Shown here in pieces: positions 8,474-17,690 of a stretch of 64,000 nt of DNA; within the stretch, counting starts at the first letter, position 1; each line of letters opens with the position of its first letter. Made by a program: the position numbers and the translations under genes. This stretch comes from Companilactobacillus alimentarius DSM 20249 (GTDB taxonomy: Bacteria; Bacillota; Bacilli; Lactobacillales; Lactobacillaceae): positions 558,001 to 622,000 of the forward strand of contig NZ_CP018867.1 in the NCBI RefSeq assembly GCF_002849895.1, in the 5' to 3' direction. Below the pieces are notes generated by a model that worked only from the letters and a program-made list of their open reading frames with translations, was not told the DNA's origin and did no database searches.

Positions 8474-8977
8474 TTATTTTTTATTAATTTTTTTTGCAGG
8501 ATTCCCGCTCACTTCAACATTGTCAATAACTTTTTTGGTAACGACAGATCCAGGATCAACTATTGAATTTTCACCAACAGTGACACCAGGTAAAATGGTC
8601 ACTTGTCCGCCAATATTAGCATTTTGCTTAATTCTGATAGGCTTTTTACTTAAATTATCTTTGGAGTAATTAGTAGTCAATAATGTTGTGTTAGGACCGA
8701 TGATTACATCGTCGTCAATTTGGATACCACCAATATCAACCATCGTGACGTTGCTGTTGATAAAAACGTTTTGTTTAATTTTAATGTTTCTTCCATAATC
8801 GGTGTGAAAAGGCAATCTGATTTCATTATTAGGATTCAATTTATATCCTAATATTTCGCTCAATAATTGATTGATCTCTTGTGAACAGAAATGACCAGTA
8901 TTCAAATGTTGAAGCAAGCGCTGGTTCTGTTCCACTAGACGTTGATCAACTTTAAATAAATCAGTTTGGCATGTCAT
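8474..8977 (-). CDS. Maltose/galactoside O-acetyltransferase-like hexapeptide acetyltransferase
   Basis: About 167 residues with the left-handed beta-helix hexapeptide repeats of the LacA/Maa/NodL family (for example IGGIQIDDDVIIGPNT, NIGGQVTILPGVTVG). These enzymes acetylate sugars with acetyl-CoA. The N-terminal Mac-type helix region (QRLLQHLNTG) is present; the catalytic His of this family appears to be in the FHTDYG segment or is replaced in TTNYS, so activity is not assured. The start MTCQTD is chosen because AAAGAGG precedes that ATG; an in-frame ATG 18 bases upstream overlaps the ribosome site. First gene of the LysR-divergent operon. Confidence 0.8.
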   Translation of the reverse strand: MTCQTDLFKVDQRLVEQNQRLLQHLNTGHFCSQEINQLLSEILGYKLNPNNEIRLPFHTDYGRNIKIKQNVFINSNVTMVDIGGIQIDDDVIIGPNTTLLTTNYSKDNLSKKPIRIKQNANIGGQVTILPGVTVGENSIVDPGSVVTKKVIDNVEVSGNPAKKINKK

Positions 8978-9089
8978 GACAAATCCTCTTTCCATCGAAT
9001 AGCTATAGTATAAGATGATTTGCCAAACATGTGAAATACTTCTAAAATATACATAAGTATAATCAAAAGCTATGGAAGCTGGTGTAATT
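8978..9089. promoter_or_regulatory. Divergent promoter region between acetyltransferase operon and LysR gene
   Basis: The minus strand has a -10 box TATACT (9007-9012), about 30 bases from the acetyltransferase ATG. The plus strand has TATAAT (9058-9063) just before the LysR gene. LysR regulators usually bind such divergent regions. The close spacing of TATAAT to an ATG at 9072 argues that the LysR protein starts at the later TTG (9090). Confidence 0.65.
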
Positions 9090-9977
9090 TTGGAATTAAG
9101 AATCTTACGTTACTTTTTAGCCGTAGCTCAGGAGAAAAATATTACAAGAGCTGCTGAAAAATTATTGGTCTCACAACCCACCCTATCAAAGCAATTATCT
9201 GATTTCGAAAAAGAATTAGGTACCAAATTATTTATTCGAGGACATCGCCAAATAACTCTAACCTCTGAGGGTGTTTATTTAAAATCAAAAGCCGAAGAGA
9301 TTATTTCACTTGCTGACAAAACATCATTGAATATTAAAAATGATCAGATCATCAGTGGAGACCTAACTATTGGTGCTGGAGAAAGCATTGGGATGAAACG
9401 AATCATAGATATTATGGGAAACATTAATCAAGATTATCCTGATGTCAAAATACATTTAATTAGCGGGATGGCTGATGAAATGGAAACCTTGCTTAATCAA
9501 GGCAATTTGGATTTCGCTGTTTTCATGGGAGAACGAGATTTAAATGAATATAACTATTTACAGATGCCGGAGACTGATGAGTGGGGATTAATAATGCGCA
9601 AGGATTCCTTATTAGCGGATAATGATTTTATTTCTCCAAAAGATTTGTTAGGTAAACCATTGCTTATTTCTGCACAAGAAATCTCCAAAAGTCGCTTTAA
9701 AAATTGGTGGGGAAATTTAGGTTCAAAAATGAATATTATGGGAACCTTTACCTTAGTCTTTAACGCTGAGCTATTAGTAGAAAATGGTAATGCTTATATG
9801 ATGAGTTTCAATCATCTAATTGACAAAACTCACCAGGACAAATTGACCTTCCGCCCACTCAATCCACCTATGATAGAACCTATTACCGTAGTTTGGAAGA
9901 AAAATACAGTCCTTTCAAAAGTTGCTCAGTTATTTGTTAAAAGATTGCAGGCTTCATTACATAATGAAGATTTATAA
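9090..9977 (+). CDS. LysR family transcriptional regulator
   Basis: About 295 residues: N-terminal winged helix with LRILRYFLAVAQEKNITRAA and LLVSQPTLSKQL (recognition helix), then a periplasmic-binding-like effector domain (about 90-290). I place the start at TTG 9090, giving the family-typical MELRILRYF; the alternative ATG at 9072 would leave almost no 5' leader after the TATAAT box at 9058. It is divergent from the acetyltransferase/SDR/hydrolase operon and probably regulates it. The effector is unknown. A long stem-loop terminator follows. Confidence 0.85.
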   Translation: MELRILRYFLAVAQEKNITRAAEKLLVSQPTLSKQLSDFEKELGTKLFIRGHRQITLTSEGVYLKSKAEEIISLADKTSLNIKNDQIISGDLTIGAGESIGMKRIIDIMGNINQDYPDVKIHLISGMADEMETLLNQGNLDFAVFMGERDLNEYNYLQMPETDEWGLIMRKDSLLADNDFISPKDLLGKPLLISAQEISKSRFKNWWGNLGSKMNIMGTFTLVFNAELLVENGNAYMMSFNHLIDKTHQDKLTFRPLNPPMIEPITVVWKKNTVLSKVAQLFVKRLQASLHNEDL

Positions 9978-9994
9978 CTTTTTAAACTATATAA

Positions 9995-10050
9995 AAGCTC
10001 CTTAATTATATAGACTATTTGAAGTCCATACAACTAAGGAGCTTATTTTG
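9995..10050 (+). terminator. Long stem-loop terminator after the LysR gene
   Basis: Outer arms AAGCTCCTTA (9995-10004) and TAAGGAGCTT (10035-10044) pair perfectly, an inner GACT/AGTC hairpin sits in the loop, and ATTTTGT follows. Confidence 0.75.
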
Positions 10051-10290
10051 TATTTAAGTTTTTCTAGGGTTACATAATTTTATTTTAAATAAGTTGTGAA
10101 AAATATAGTTGAATACCAATTAAATGTGTCCCCTTATTTTCCTTAATATGTACTCACAAAGATGAATTAACGCAGTAATTTCATAGGATGCTGACAGGCG
10201 TCTTCTGTGGAAAACTAATGCATAGTTCTTCGTCTAAAGAATGAACTTACCCATAGAATTAACATTCTCCATTTTAGGGAAAATATAGGC
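10051..10290. other. Non-coding stretch upstream of the recombinase promoter region
   Basis: About 240 bases with no supported gene on either strand. There is an imperfect stem near 10216-10242 (AGTTCTTCG... / ...GAATGAACT), but nothing else I can name. It may be remnant DNA of the element that carried the recombinase. Confidence 0.5.
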
Positions 10291-10296
10291 AAAACG

Positions 10297-10403
10297 GGGG
10301 CTATTTGTAATAAATAGCCCCTGCAAAATGTTGACGTATCAAGCCGAAAAAATTATAATATATTGATGGGGGCTATTTATCAGTGTATTGTAAAAATAAC
10401 CCC
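10297..10403. repeat. Two palindromes bracketing a promoter (candidate recombinase sites or operators)
   Basis: Palindrome 1: GGGGCTATTT (10297-10306), GTAAT, AAATAGCCCC (10312-10321). Palindrome 2: GGGGCTATTT (10369-10378), 15 bases, AAATAACCCC (10394-10403). The inner arms form an inverted repeat of 10 bp flanking a 47-bp segment that contains the promoter. The first palindrome can be read as 9-bp arms around a 7-bp spacer, the geometry of a tyrosine-recombinase core site. They could equally be repressor operators or RNA stems. Confidence 0.6.
10331..10359 (+). promoter_or_regulatory. Near-consensus sigma-A promoter for the recombinase gene
   Basis: TTGACG (10331-10336), 17-bp spacer, TATAAT (10354-10359). 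It is among the best promoter matches in the window. Transcription would start near 10366, immediately before the second palindrome, leaving a roughly 140-base leader before the recombinase ATG. Confidence 0.8.
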
Positions 10404-10505
10404 TTCAATAAAACGAAAAATTTAACCTAAAAAAGACGTAAATTTAGACCAAAGAATTATATTAATGATAAATATGAACTTTTTTCAATTTAGAATGGAG
10501 AAATA

Positions 10506-11093
10506 ATGAAACAATTGGTTTTACCGATTAAGGACAGTAATATATTAAGTGAAGTTCAAGATACTCTATTGCGAAATTTTAAATACGGACGCAGAAACTA
10601 TACGATTTTTCAAACTGGCAAAGCCACCCTACTTCGAGTTTCCGATGTTTTAGCTTTAAAATATAATGATATTTTTGACGAGTATGATGAATTAAGGAAA
10701 ACAGCATTTATTCATGATAAAAAAACTGGCAAACCTAACACTCTGTATTTAAAACCAATTAATCGTGATTTATTGATTTATCAAAAATGGTTGTTAGAAA
10801 ACAAAATTAATTCTGAATGGTTATTTCCATCAATGCAGAGACCTGAGCGTCACATAACTGAAAAACAATTTTACAAAATAATGTCTAAAACTGGTGATCT
10901 GTTGAATATTAATTATCTTGGTACGCATACGATGAGAAAAACCGGAGCTTATCGTGTTTACATTCAATCGAATTATAATATCGGTCTAGTAATGAGATTA
11001 TTGAATCATAGTAGTCAACAAATGACTTTGGCTTACTTGGGATTAGATCAGGAATCACGTGAAGCAATGCTTGATCAAATTGATTTTGGATAA
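10506..11093 (+). CDS. Minimal tyrosine recombinase (catalytic domain only, FimB-sized)
   Basis: A 195-residue tyrosine recombinase with the complete catalytic set: Arg about 44 (LLRVSDVL), Lys in KKTGKP, His141 and Arg144 (THTMRK), His168 (LNHSS) and Tyr177 (TLAYLG). It lacks the N-terminal core-binding domain of phage integrases, so it is close in size to FimB/FimE-type invertases and to small plasmid-borne recombinases of lactobacilli. A GGAG ribosome site precedes the ATG. No other phage, plasmid or transposon gene is adjacent, so it is either a domesticated recombinase or the remnant of an element. The target is unknown; flanking palindromes are candidates. Confidence 0.85.
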   Translation: MKQLVLPIKDSNILSEVQDTLLRNFKYGRRNYTIFQTGKATLLRVSDVLALKYNDIFDEYDELRKTAFIHDKKTGKPNTLYLKPINRDLLIYQKWLLENKINSEWLFPSMQRPERHITEKQFYKIMSKTGDLLNINYLGTHTMRKTGAYRVYIQSNYNIGLVMRLLNHSSQQMTLAYLGLDQESREAMLDQIDFG

Positions 11094-11098
11094 AAAAA

Positions 11099-11143
11099 GG
11101 AATAAAACATATTTCACTTTTAAGTGAAATCGTGTTTTATTCC
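11099..11143. terminator. Bidirectional terminator between recombinase and CAP-protein genes
   Basis: Arms GGAATAAAACA (11099-11109) and TGTTTTATTCC (11133-11143), with the perfect inner palindrome ATTTCACTTTTAAGTGAAAT (11111-11130). A/T runs on both sides let it serve both convergent genes. Confidence 0.78.
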
Positions 11144-11167
11144 ATATTTAATTTAATATAAGAAACC

Positions 11168-12439
11168 TTAATTAAGTGCCAATTGATTTTGTTGAATCCA
11201 AGCGTTAGTTCCGATACGATACATTTTAACATTCGTCAATGGGTTAACAGCTCTTCTATCAACAATCCAGGCTGACTTAGGAGCAACCGTAGCACCGGTA
11301 TAGTTACCATTATTATCATAAACCTTAGCAGTGGTTGTTGCTGTTACGGTTGTGCCTGCCAAGAAACTAGCCCAAGGTAATGCATCATTGGCTGAAACAA
11401 AACCATTGGTAGATACGTGGTAATAGAAGTTACCGTCAATAATAGCAATGATATCGGATGCCCAAGAAGTATCTGGAGCTAAGGACAAGTCAACTCGTTT
11501 ATTACCATTACGATCGTAGATAGGAGTAACTTTGTCCTTAGTAGTTACGCCACCACGAACATCAGCTACGGAATAGTTATCTCTATTTGTGTAATCTGGA
11601 TTAGTGCGACCAGAATCAGCTAAATCATATTTAGAAACGTTGGCGTAATCATTTTCATTAGTTAAGTAGTAAGCATAAATATCGTTAGCATTATATTGAC
11701 TATGTGAGGCTTGATTATTTCCCATTTCTTGTGAGAAGTAAACCATTCCGTCTGAACCAACACTCACCCCAATACCAACATAATTGATATAAGGATTTAG
11801 CATGTTCTTTCTATGACCATAATTAGGCTCGGGATCATATGTTTCACTGTAAAATTCATGCGTAATTTTTTGAGCAATAACGGTTGGATCAGTTGAATTG
11901 ATCATTGAATAAGGCATTTGAGCGATATTCTCTTCTGCATCTAAATAATACGGATACATGTCGGCTGAATTCCAACCGGCATGATTGTCGACACTACCTG
12001 TTTGAATAAAACTGTCGGTTCTCTTTTGAGCATAATTATTAAGTTCTGCAACTTCACTTAATGGCATTAGACCATTTTGAGAACGCAAACGATTCAATTC
12101 GTTAAACATAGCTGTTTTAACAGCCATGATATCAATATTGCTGTACGTAGATTGAGTTTTAGCAACTCCGTTGGCACTATTTGTATTAGTAGTTACACTA
12201 CTATTAGCGTCAGATGATGTGGAAGTTGCTGGATTCACAACTTGATTGTTTGTATCACTATTATTATTTGTAGCAGTTTCTACGTTTTTATTAGTATCGC
12301 TGTCAGCAGTTGTTACACTTGTCGTGGAATTATTTACATCAGAATTAGTATCAGCGTAAACAATGTTCCCTCCCAGACTTGTGGTAAGAAGTGCGGCTGC
12401 GGCTAATAAAATAGCTGCTCTCTTAGTTTTAGAAAACAT
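11168..12439 (-). CDS. Secreted CAP-domain protein with C-terminal SLAP-type repeats
   Basis: A 423-residue exported protein. Residues 1-30 form a Sec signal peptide (AAILLAAAALLTTSL, cleavage near VYADT). A Thr/Asn/Ser-rich linker follows (about 30-95), then a CAP/SCP domain (about 105-245) with FNELNRLRSQNGL, EENIAQ and YGHRKNML. The C-terminal third (about 290-423) holds two SLAP-like wall-binding repeats (VYDNNGNYTG, TSWASD/SAWIVDRR, YRIGTNAWI). CAP proteins are secreted in many bacteria, function often unclear. The repeats suggest non-covalent attachment to cell-wall polymers. It is monocistronic and related in its repeats to the surface protein at 31480-33549. Confidence 0.85.
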   Translation of the reverse strand: MFSKTKRAAILLAAAALLTTSLGGNIVYADTNSDVNNSTTSVTTADSDTNKNVETATNNNSDTNNQVVNPATSTSSDANSSVTTNTNSANGVAKTQSTYSNIDIMAVKTAMFNELNRLRSQNGLMPLSEVAELNNYAQKRTDSFIQTGSVDNHAGWNSADMYPYYLDAEENIAQMPYSMINSTDPTVIAQKITHEFYSETYDPEPNYGHRKNMLNPYINYVGIGVSVGSDGMVYFSQEMGNNQASHSQYNANDIYAYYLTNENDYANVSKYDLADSGRTNPDYTNRDNYSVADVRGGVTTKDKVTPIYDRNGNKRVDLSLAPDTSWASDIIAIIDGNFYYHVSTNGFVSANDALPWASFLAGTTVTATTTAKVYDNNGNYTGATVAPKSAWIVDRRAVNPLTNVKMYRIGTNAWIQQNQLALN

Positions 12440-12544
12440 GATACTCCCCTTTTCCTTGTGAAAATATGCTTATACTTATTTTACCTCATAAACATTATTA
12501 ATAAAGCTTTAGCTATAATAAATATTTTATATTATTTCATTAAA

Positions 12545-12564
12545 ATAAAAAAGCCTTTCGGCTT
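12545..12564 (-). terminator. Terminator of the degV gene
   Basis: Minus strand: AAGCC, GAAA tetraloop, GGCTT, then T run; it lies immediately after the DegV stop codon. Confidence 0.85.
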
Positions 12565-12568
12565 CATA

Positions 12569-13435
12569 TTAAGATTTTTCAAAATCTCTAATCCAGGCAA
12601 TTGCTAAGGCGTCTTTGCCTAAATGAGCTCCAATAACAGGTCCAAAATATGAACGATCGATGGTTACGTCAGGATATTTCTCATGTATCTCACTTGCCCA
12701 ACGGTCTCCATCTTTTCTGTCGTCAGCGTCTATTACTAATAATCTCAATGGATAATCAACCGAGTCCATAGCTTTAGAAAGTTTTTCTTCAGCTTTCAAT
12801 TTAGCCTTTTTTATTGAACGTACCTTGTCATAAGCTACGATCTTGTGAGTTTGGTCATCGAATTCTAATAATGGCTTAATATTTAAAACGGTACCAATAA
12901 CTGCTGAGGTATTAGATAATCTTCCACCTTTAACTAGATTCTTTAAATCGTTGACGACAAAAGATTCACCAATAGAACTTCTTAAGGTATCCAGAAGATC
13001 AATTATTTCATCGAGTGGTTTATTTTCCTGAGACATCCTAGCAGCCTCTTGTGCTAAGTAGCCCATTAAGCGTACAGTTATATGAGAGTCGTAGACAACT
13101 ACGTTAATATTATCAATTGTTTTAGCAGCACTCTTAAGATTATTTACGAATCCGGAGATTGTACTTGCTAAATGAATTGAAATTACGGTATCATAGCCTT
13201 CTTTAGCCAATTTATCGTATATTTTCATCATTTCACCAATCGAAGGTTGTGCTGTTGATGGTAACTCTGGTGATTCCTGTAGTAATTTATAGAATTCAGA
13301 TGTAGTAATATCAATATCTTCACGATATGTTTTAGTATTAAATACTACCTCTATTGGCACAACTGTTATATTATATTTATCGACTGTTTCTTGTGGCAAA
13401 TAAGATGTACTATCTGTTACAATGGCTATTTTCAT
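12569..13435 (-). CDS. DegV family fatty-acid-binding protein
   Basis: About 288 residues of the DegV/FakB fold: KIAIVTDSTSYLP at the N-terminus, the TAQPS fatty-acid carboxylate motif (about 60), ISIHLASTISGF, and the GPVIGAHLG segment near the C-terminus. FakB proteins present fatty acids to the kinase FakA for acyl-phosphate formation. The start is set at MKIAIVTDS, preceded by AAGGAATTG, rather than an in-frame ATG 48 bases upstream. It is divergent from rqcH. FakA is not in the window. The family is certain; the partner is inferred. Confidence 0.88.
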   Translation of the reverse strand: MKIAIVTDSTSYLPQETVDKYNITVVPIEVVFNTKTYREDIDITTSEFYKLLQESPELPSTAQPSIGEMMKIYDKLAKEGYDTVISIHLASTISGFVNNLKSAAKTIDNINVVVYDSHITVRLMGYLAQEAARMSQENKPLDEIIDLLDTLRSSIGESFVVNDLKNLVKGGRLSNTSAVIGTVLNIKPLLEFDDQTHKIVAYDKVRSIKKAKLKAEEKLSKAMDSVDYPLRLLVIDADDRKDGDRWASEIHEKYPDVTIDRSYFGPVIGAHLGKDALAIAWIRDFEKS

Positions 13436-13571
13436 AAATTTATCAATTCCTTGTTTGGTTACGTATAATGATTGTATAACCATTAGATTATATCATATTC
13501 AATCAATTTTATTTTTGTTACACCACAAAAGTTTCAGAATTTATCATGTAAGAATGGAAAGGAAGCAAAAT

Positions 13572-15233
13572 ATGTCTTTTGACGGAATGTTTACCCATGT
13601 TATGGTAAACGAATTAAACCAGAATTTGCGCGGTGGACGAATTGCCAAGATTCAACAGCCTTTTGCTAATGAATTGATCTTGACGGTTAGAAGTAATCGA
13701 AAGAACCAACAGTTACTTTTATCAGCTCATCCCTCATATGCTCGAGTTCAAATAACTGATCAGCCCTTCGCAAATCCTGCTAAACCCTCCACTTTTGTTA
13801 TGTCTTTGAGAAAATACATCACTAGTGCGATTGTACAAGATTTTAAACAGCTCAACAATGACCGAATCGTTATTATTGACCTTAGTGCTAAAAATGAATT
13901 AGGAGATATTCATGAATATACTTTGATCACAGAAATCATGAGTCGTCACAGTAATATCTTTTTAGTTAATAAGGAAAACGGTAAGATAATTGATTTAGTT
14001 AAACGTGTTTCACCCGAGAATAATAGTTTTCGTGGACTCTTACCCGGCGACGATTATAAATTGCCACCTGCTCAAAATAAGATTAATCCTTTTGAACAAA
14101 ATGATGAAAGTCTATCAGATTTAACTGCTAGTGATTTGCGTAGTAAATATGAAGGAATCGGCTTAGATACTTCAGCTGAATTAGAAGCTTTTCTGAATGA
14201 TGGCAATACATTGTCTGATTTTATCAATTTATATCAGAACAATCTTCATCCTAACAGTGCTAATTCCAATAGTAAGCACAAGCTAGGCTTTTTCCCAATT
14301 GCTTTTACTAATACAACACAGGAAGTTAAGAGCTTCGCAACTTTAAGTGAATTATTGGATAATTATTATTTGGATAAAGCTCGAGTAGACAGAATCGAAC
14401 AGCAGACTAAGAGTATCACACGTCGCTTAGATATTATTTTGAAAAAGGATAAATCTAAGATCAAGAAACTAAACAAACAACTTGATCAGACTAAGATTAT
14501 GAGTAAATACAATTTGTATGGAGAATTATTAACTACTTATATGTCGAAAGTGAAACGCGGTTCTTCAACAATTACTTTAACCAATTATTATAATAATGAA
14601 GATGTGAAAATAAAACTTAATCCAGAATATTCTCCTTCTGAAAATGCTCAGCATTATTATAAAAAATATCGGAAATTACAAAATTCGATTCCCCATATTA
14701 ATGAGCAATTAGAAATTACGACAAACGAAGTTAACTATCTTGAGTCAGTCTTAGCCTCTCTTGACTATGTTGATATTGAAGATGTTGATGGCATTGTCGA
14801 TGAATTGATTGATTCTGGATATATCAAGAAAAGACGTAAGAATGCTCGTAAGAAGCGCAAGAAACATATTGGCGAGGATTTCAGATCAACTAACGGTATT
14901 GATATTACTGTTGGTAAAAACAATCTTGAAAATGACCAATTAACAATGAAGCTTTCTCAAAAAAATCATTACTGGTTCCACGTTAAAGATATTCCCGGTT
15001 CACACGTCATTTTAAAGACGAGTGATCCTGATGAACAATCAATCACAGAGGCTGCTACAATTGCCGCCTATTATTCAAAGGCACGTGAATCTAGCAAGGT
15101 TCCGGTTGATTATGTTCAGATTAGAAATATCCGTAAACCTAATGGCGCTAAACCAGGCTTCGTCATCTTTGAAGGTCAAAAAACAATTTTAGTTGACCCT
15201 GATCGTCAAATGGTTGCTGATTTGAAGAAATAG
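13572..15233 (+). CDS. rqcH: RqcH (NFACT/FbpA family), ribosome quality-control factor
   Basis: About 553 residues: NFACT-N domain (1-270) beginning SFDGMFTHVMVNELN with EIMSRHSNIFLV near residue 120, helix-hairpin-helix/coiled coil (about 275-440), basic stretch KKRRKNARKKRKK, and NFACT-R domain with HYWFHVKDIPGSH near 465. In Bacillus RqcH binds stalled 50S subunits and adds C-terminal Ala tails for degradation; older annotations call it fibronectin-binding protein. Start at ATG 13572, preceded by AGGAAG; the longer reading frame upstream has no good ribosome site and overlaps the degV promoter. Single gene with its own terminator. Confidence 0.9.
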   Translation: MSFDGMFTHVMVNELNQNLRGGRIAKIQQPFANELILTVRSNRKNQQLLLSAHPSYARVQITDQPFANPAKPSTFVMSLRKYITSAIVQDFKQLNNDRIVIIDLSAKNELGDIHEYTLITEIMSRHSNIFLVNKENGKIIDLVKRVSPENNSFRGLLPGDDYKLPPAQNKINPFEQNDESLSDLTASDLRSKYEGIGLDTSAELEAFLNDGNTLSDFINLYQNNLHPNSANSNSKHKLGFFPIAFTNTTQEVKSFATLSELLDNYYLDKARVDRIEQQTKSITRRLDIILKKDKSKIKKLNKQLDQTKIMSKYNLYGELLTTYMSKVKRGSSTITLTNYYNNEDVKIKLNPEYSPSENAQHYYKKYRKLQNSIPHINEQLEITTNEVNYLESVLASLDYVDIEDVDGIVDELIDSGYIKKRRKNARKKRKKHIGEDFRSTNGIDITVGKNNLENDQLTMKLSQKNHYWFHVKDIPGSHVILKTSDPDEQSITEAATIAAYYSKARESSKVPVDYVQIRNIRKPNGAKPGFVIFEGQKTILVDPDRQMVADLKK

Positions 15234-15250
15234 TTGAATTTAGAATGATC

Positions 15251-15289
15251 AAAATACCTCTAACTGAAAAAGTTAGAGGTATTTTGGTT
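15251..15289. terminator. Strong bidirectional terminator between rqcH and the carB-like gene
   Basis: AAAATACCTCTAACT, GAAAA loop, AGTTAGAGGTATTTT: a perfect 15-bp stem usable from both sides. Confidence 0.92.
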
Positions 15290-17690
15290 ACTTATTATTC
15301 TGTTTTAATTCATCGATTGTCTTTTGCATTCCAGCTTTATCAAGTAGTTTGTAACGTTTATTATCAATTGTTAGTAGATAATCCTCATCACAATTACTAA
15401 ATATTTTAGTTAGAGGTAAATCATTGCCAATTTTATTGCCGAGCAACAATTTAACTAAGGTGTCGATAACATGAACTGAGCTAGCTAATTCATGACGAAT
15501 AATATCATTGGTCATCCCACGATACTTCTTAGATACTAACCAACGGTCATTGGGACGGACAAATTCAAAATTATAGATAGCAACTTGATCTTCGTCTTCC
15601 AATTCTCCAGAAATTAATTTTGAAAAATCATTATAATCTTCTGGAGTCATAAAGTTATTAACGGAACTAACTTCATATAAGTGTTTATTTTTTTTCATAC
15701 GAAGAATAACTGATGGTACTAAAAAGTCATGTCCATCTGTTACAACCATCACACGTGCTGAGATATCACTAGTTATACCAGTATTCTTTATCTCTTGAGC
15801 ACTGAATTGAAAGAGACGATCGTCACCGGAATCAATCAAATTTTTCGATAAGTCAATGATATTTAAAATATTATCATTAGGAATCAATTTTAATGATTTC
15901 ATTTCCATGTGTGGATCGTCAATTTCGATAATCTTCTTACGCATTGATAATGGAGCATTCCAAGGCTCTCGACCAACAATAATTGGCTCTAAACCATTTT
16001 GATCAATTGATTTAGTAAGTTGAAACAAGACAAATTGTCGAATCGTAATATCAGTTTTTGAAGTAATGATTGGTGTTCGTACAACAATTTTTTTACGATC
16101 AGTTAATTCCAGTTCATTGCTGATACCACTAGTGACGAAATAATTTCGGTTTGAATAGTCTTTATTGGCCACTGAAACGGCAGATTTATTTTTTACGACT
16201 GTTCTGGTAACAATATCCTGACTATCTAGCAGTAATTTACTGTGACCAACACCTTTAACGCCCATTTCGACCATGCGTTCAACATTTTTGCCGTCAATTT
16301 CACCCTCGCGAATGATCAAACTATTGTCAATGATATTCTGTAGTGCCGTTAAATAAGGCATATTGATTCCGGTAATCTCAGATAAAACCGGTTTTTCAAA
16401 TTTACGACGCATAGCCTCCAATAAAACATCTAACATCCAATTAGTGGGGTGAATGATCTTTTCAAAGAGCTCATCATCATCTAATTTACGTAATTTTTCA
16501 TATCGGTCAAAATTATTGTTGAATTTATCGTTGAGAGCACCCTTATTTAGAACTTCTTCCAAACTAAACCCATTGACAATAATACTTGAATTGGAAGTTT
16601 TGCTTGGTCCCAAATACTTTTGTCCGGGAGTCTTCCATTGTGGAAATCTTGAAGTGATATGATCGACAAATGGTTCGGTAGCACCATTGAAAAAGTTACC
16701 AGCATCCAATTGCAATTTGTCCAAGTGAAAACCAACGCATAATTCAGCAACTGCGGTGGCTAGAGGGTAACTAGTCGCATATTCCAAGAATTTGGTTTCC
16801 TCGCTCAAACGAGGAATAAATTCAGTAATATAACTTTCATCGGTGACGTGATTATAGGCAAAATGTACGGTGCAGACACCAACGATATTGAAAACACGAG
16901 CTAATTTAATCGAATAATTTCTCAGTCTTTGAAGTTTTGAATCATTCAAAGAAATAGCTGGTGAGACTAAATTTGAGTCTAGGTGGTGAATACCAATTGG
17001 TTCAATATCTTCAATCGTTCCAATAAGAGATGAGTTATCAAACCTATCCCGAACGATCGTAAAGGAATATTCACTGAATCCTCTGATACTTCGTTCAATT
17101 TCAATTTTAGTGTCTTCTAGGTCATCGAGTGACATGAAATTATCTAGTTCAAATAAGTTATTGATGTTAGTCCAGCCACTAGAATGACGATTAGAGTATC
17201 GACGTCTGGCAATAATTGGGAAGCCAATTGAACGAATAAAACTATAAATTTCCTTTTCATCATCAGATGAAATAAAATTGATGACTGGTAACTTAGCACG
17301 ATTCAAACGTTTTATGAATAGATCTCTTTTAAAAGTTGCTAAAGAAGAGGCATAGTTTGGTCCCAAAATTTTAGTATTCCCAATTTTACCGTTCAAGCTG
17401 GAAACAATCCCTAACGCATTACGATCGCCAACGGTTGGCAAGATAGCGTCGGGATGATATTTCTGTACAAATTTTAAAACATTGTCGCCACTGACTCTTT
17501 CCACAATCGTTTTATCAAAAAAGATTCCAGATGATAATAATGATGTTGGATCTTCAACAATAATAGATGTTTTATATCCTAATTTGTGTAAGATGTCGAC
17601 AGTATCGTATAAAGCAGTAGAAAGGTCGACATTCTTATCACTAATTGTAGGTCCAATAATTAGAATAGTATGAATATCGTTTAATTCCAT
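15288..17690 (-). CDS. Degenerate carbamoyl-phosphate synthase large-subunit-like protein
   Basis: An 800-residue protein whose overall order follows CarB but which is about 250 residues short. The N-terminal nucleotide-binding region keeps ILIIGPT but lost the GQAxEFDYSG block; LPTVGDRNALG stands where LPTLGGQTGLN is normal; the glycine-rich ATP-grasp loop RPAFTLGGTGGG is replaced by RRRYSNRHSSGW. The oligomerisation part (RRKFEKPVLSEITGIN) and the domain linker are recognisable. The second synthetase half is highly diverged and no C-terminal MGS-like allosteric domain is visible. The reading frame is intact, so it reads as a maintained pseudo-enzyme, not a decayed gene. It overlaps the carA-like gene by 10 bases; resembles the pyrAb2 type described beside L. 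plantarum pyrR2. Confidence 0.78.
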   Translation of the reverse strand: MELNDIHTILIIGPTISDKNVDLSTALYDTVDILHKLGYKTSIIVEDPTSLLSSGIFFDKTIVERVSGDNVLKFVQKYHPDAILPTVGDRNALGIVSSLNGKIGNTKILGPNYASSLATFKRDLFIKRLNRAKLPVINFISSDDEKEIYSFIRSIGFPIIARRRYSNRHSSGWTNINNLFELDNFMSLDDLEDTKIEIERSIRGFSEYSFTIVRDRFDNSSLIGTIEDIEPIGIHHLDSNLVSPAISLNDSKLQRLRNYSIKLARVFNIVGVCTVHFAYNHVTDESYITEFIPRLSEETKFLEYATSYPLATAVAELCVGFHLDKLQLDAGNFFNGATEPFVDHITSRFPQWKTPGQKYLGPSKTSNSSIIVNGFSLEEVLNKGALNDKFNNNFDRYEKLRKLDDDELFEKIIHPTNWMLDVLLEAMRRKFEKPVLSEITGINMPYLTALQNIIDNSLIIREGEIDGKNVERMVEMGVKGVGHSKLLLDSQDIVTRTVVKNKSAVSVANKDYSNRNYFVTSGISNELELTDRKKIVVRTPIITSKTDITIRQFVLFQLTKSIDQNGLEPIIVGREPWNAPLSMRKKIIEIDDPHMEMKSLKLIPNDNILNIIDLSKNLIDSGDDRLFQFSAQEIKNTGITSDISARVMVVTDGHDFLVPSVILRMKKNKHLYEVSSVNNFMTPEDYNDFSKLISGELEDEDQVAIYNFEFVRPNDRWLVSKKYRGMTNDIIRHELASSVHVIDTLVKLLLGNKIGNDLPLTKIFSNCDEDYLLTIDNKRYKLLDKAGMQKTIDELKQNNK

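Noticed and set aside
10297..10403. CRISPR or transposon ends
   Set aside because: Only two short palindromes, no spacer array and no transposase nearby.
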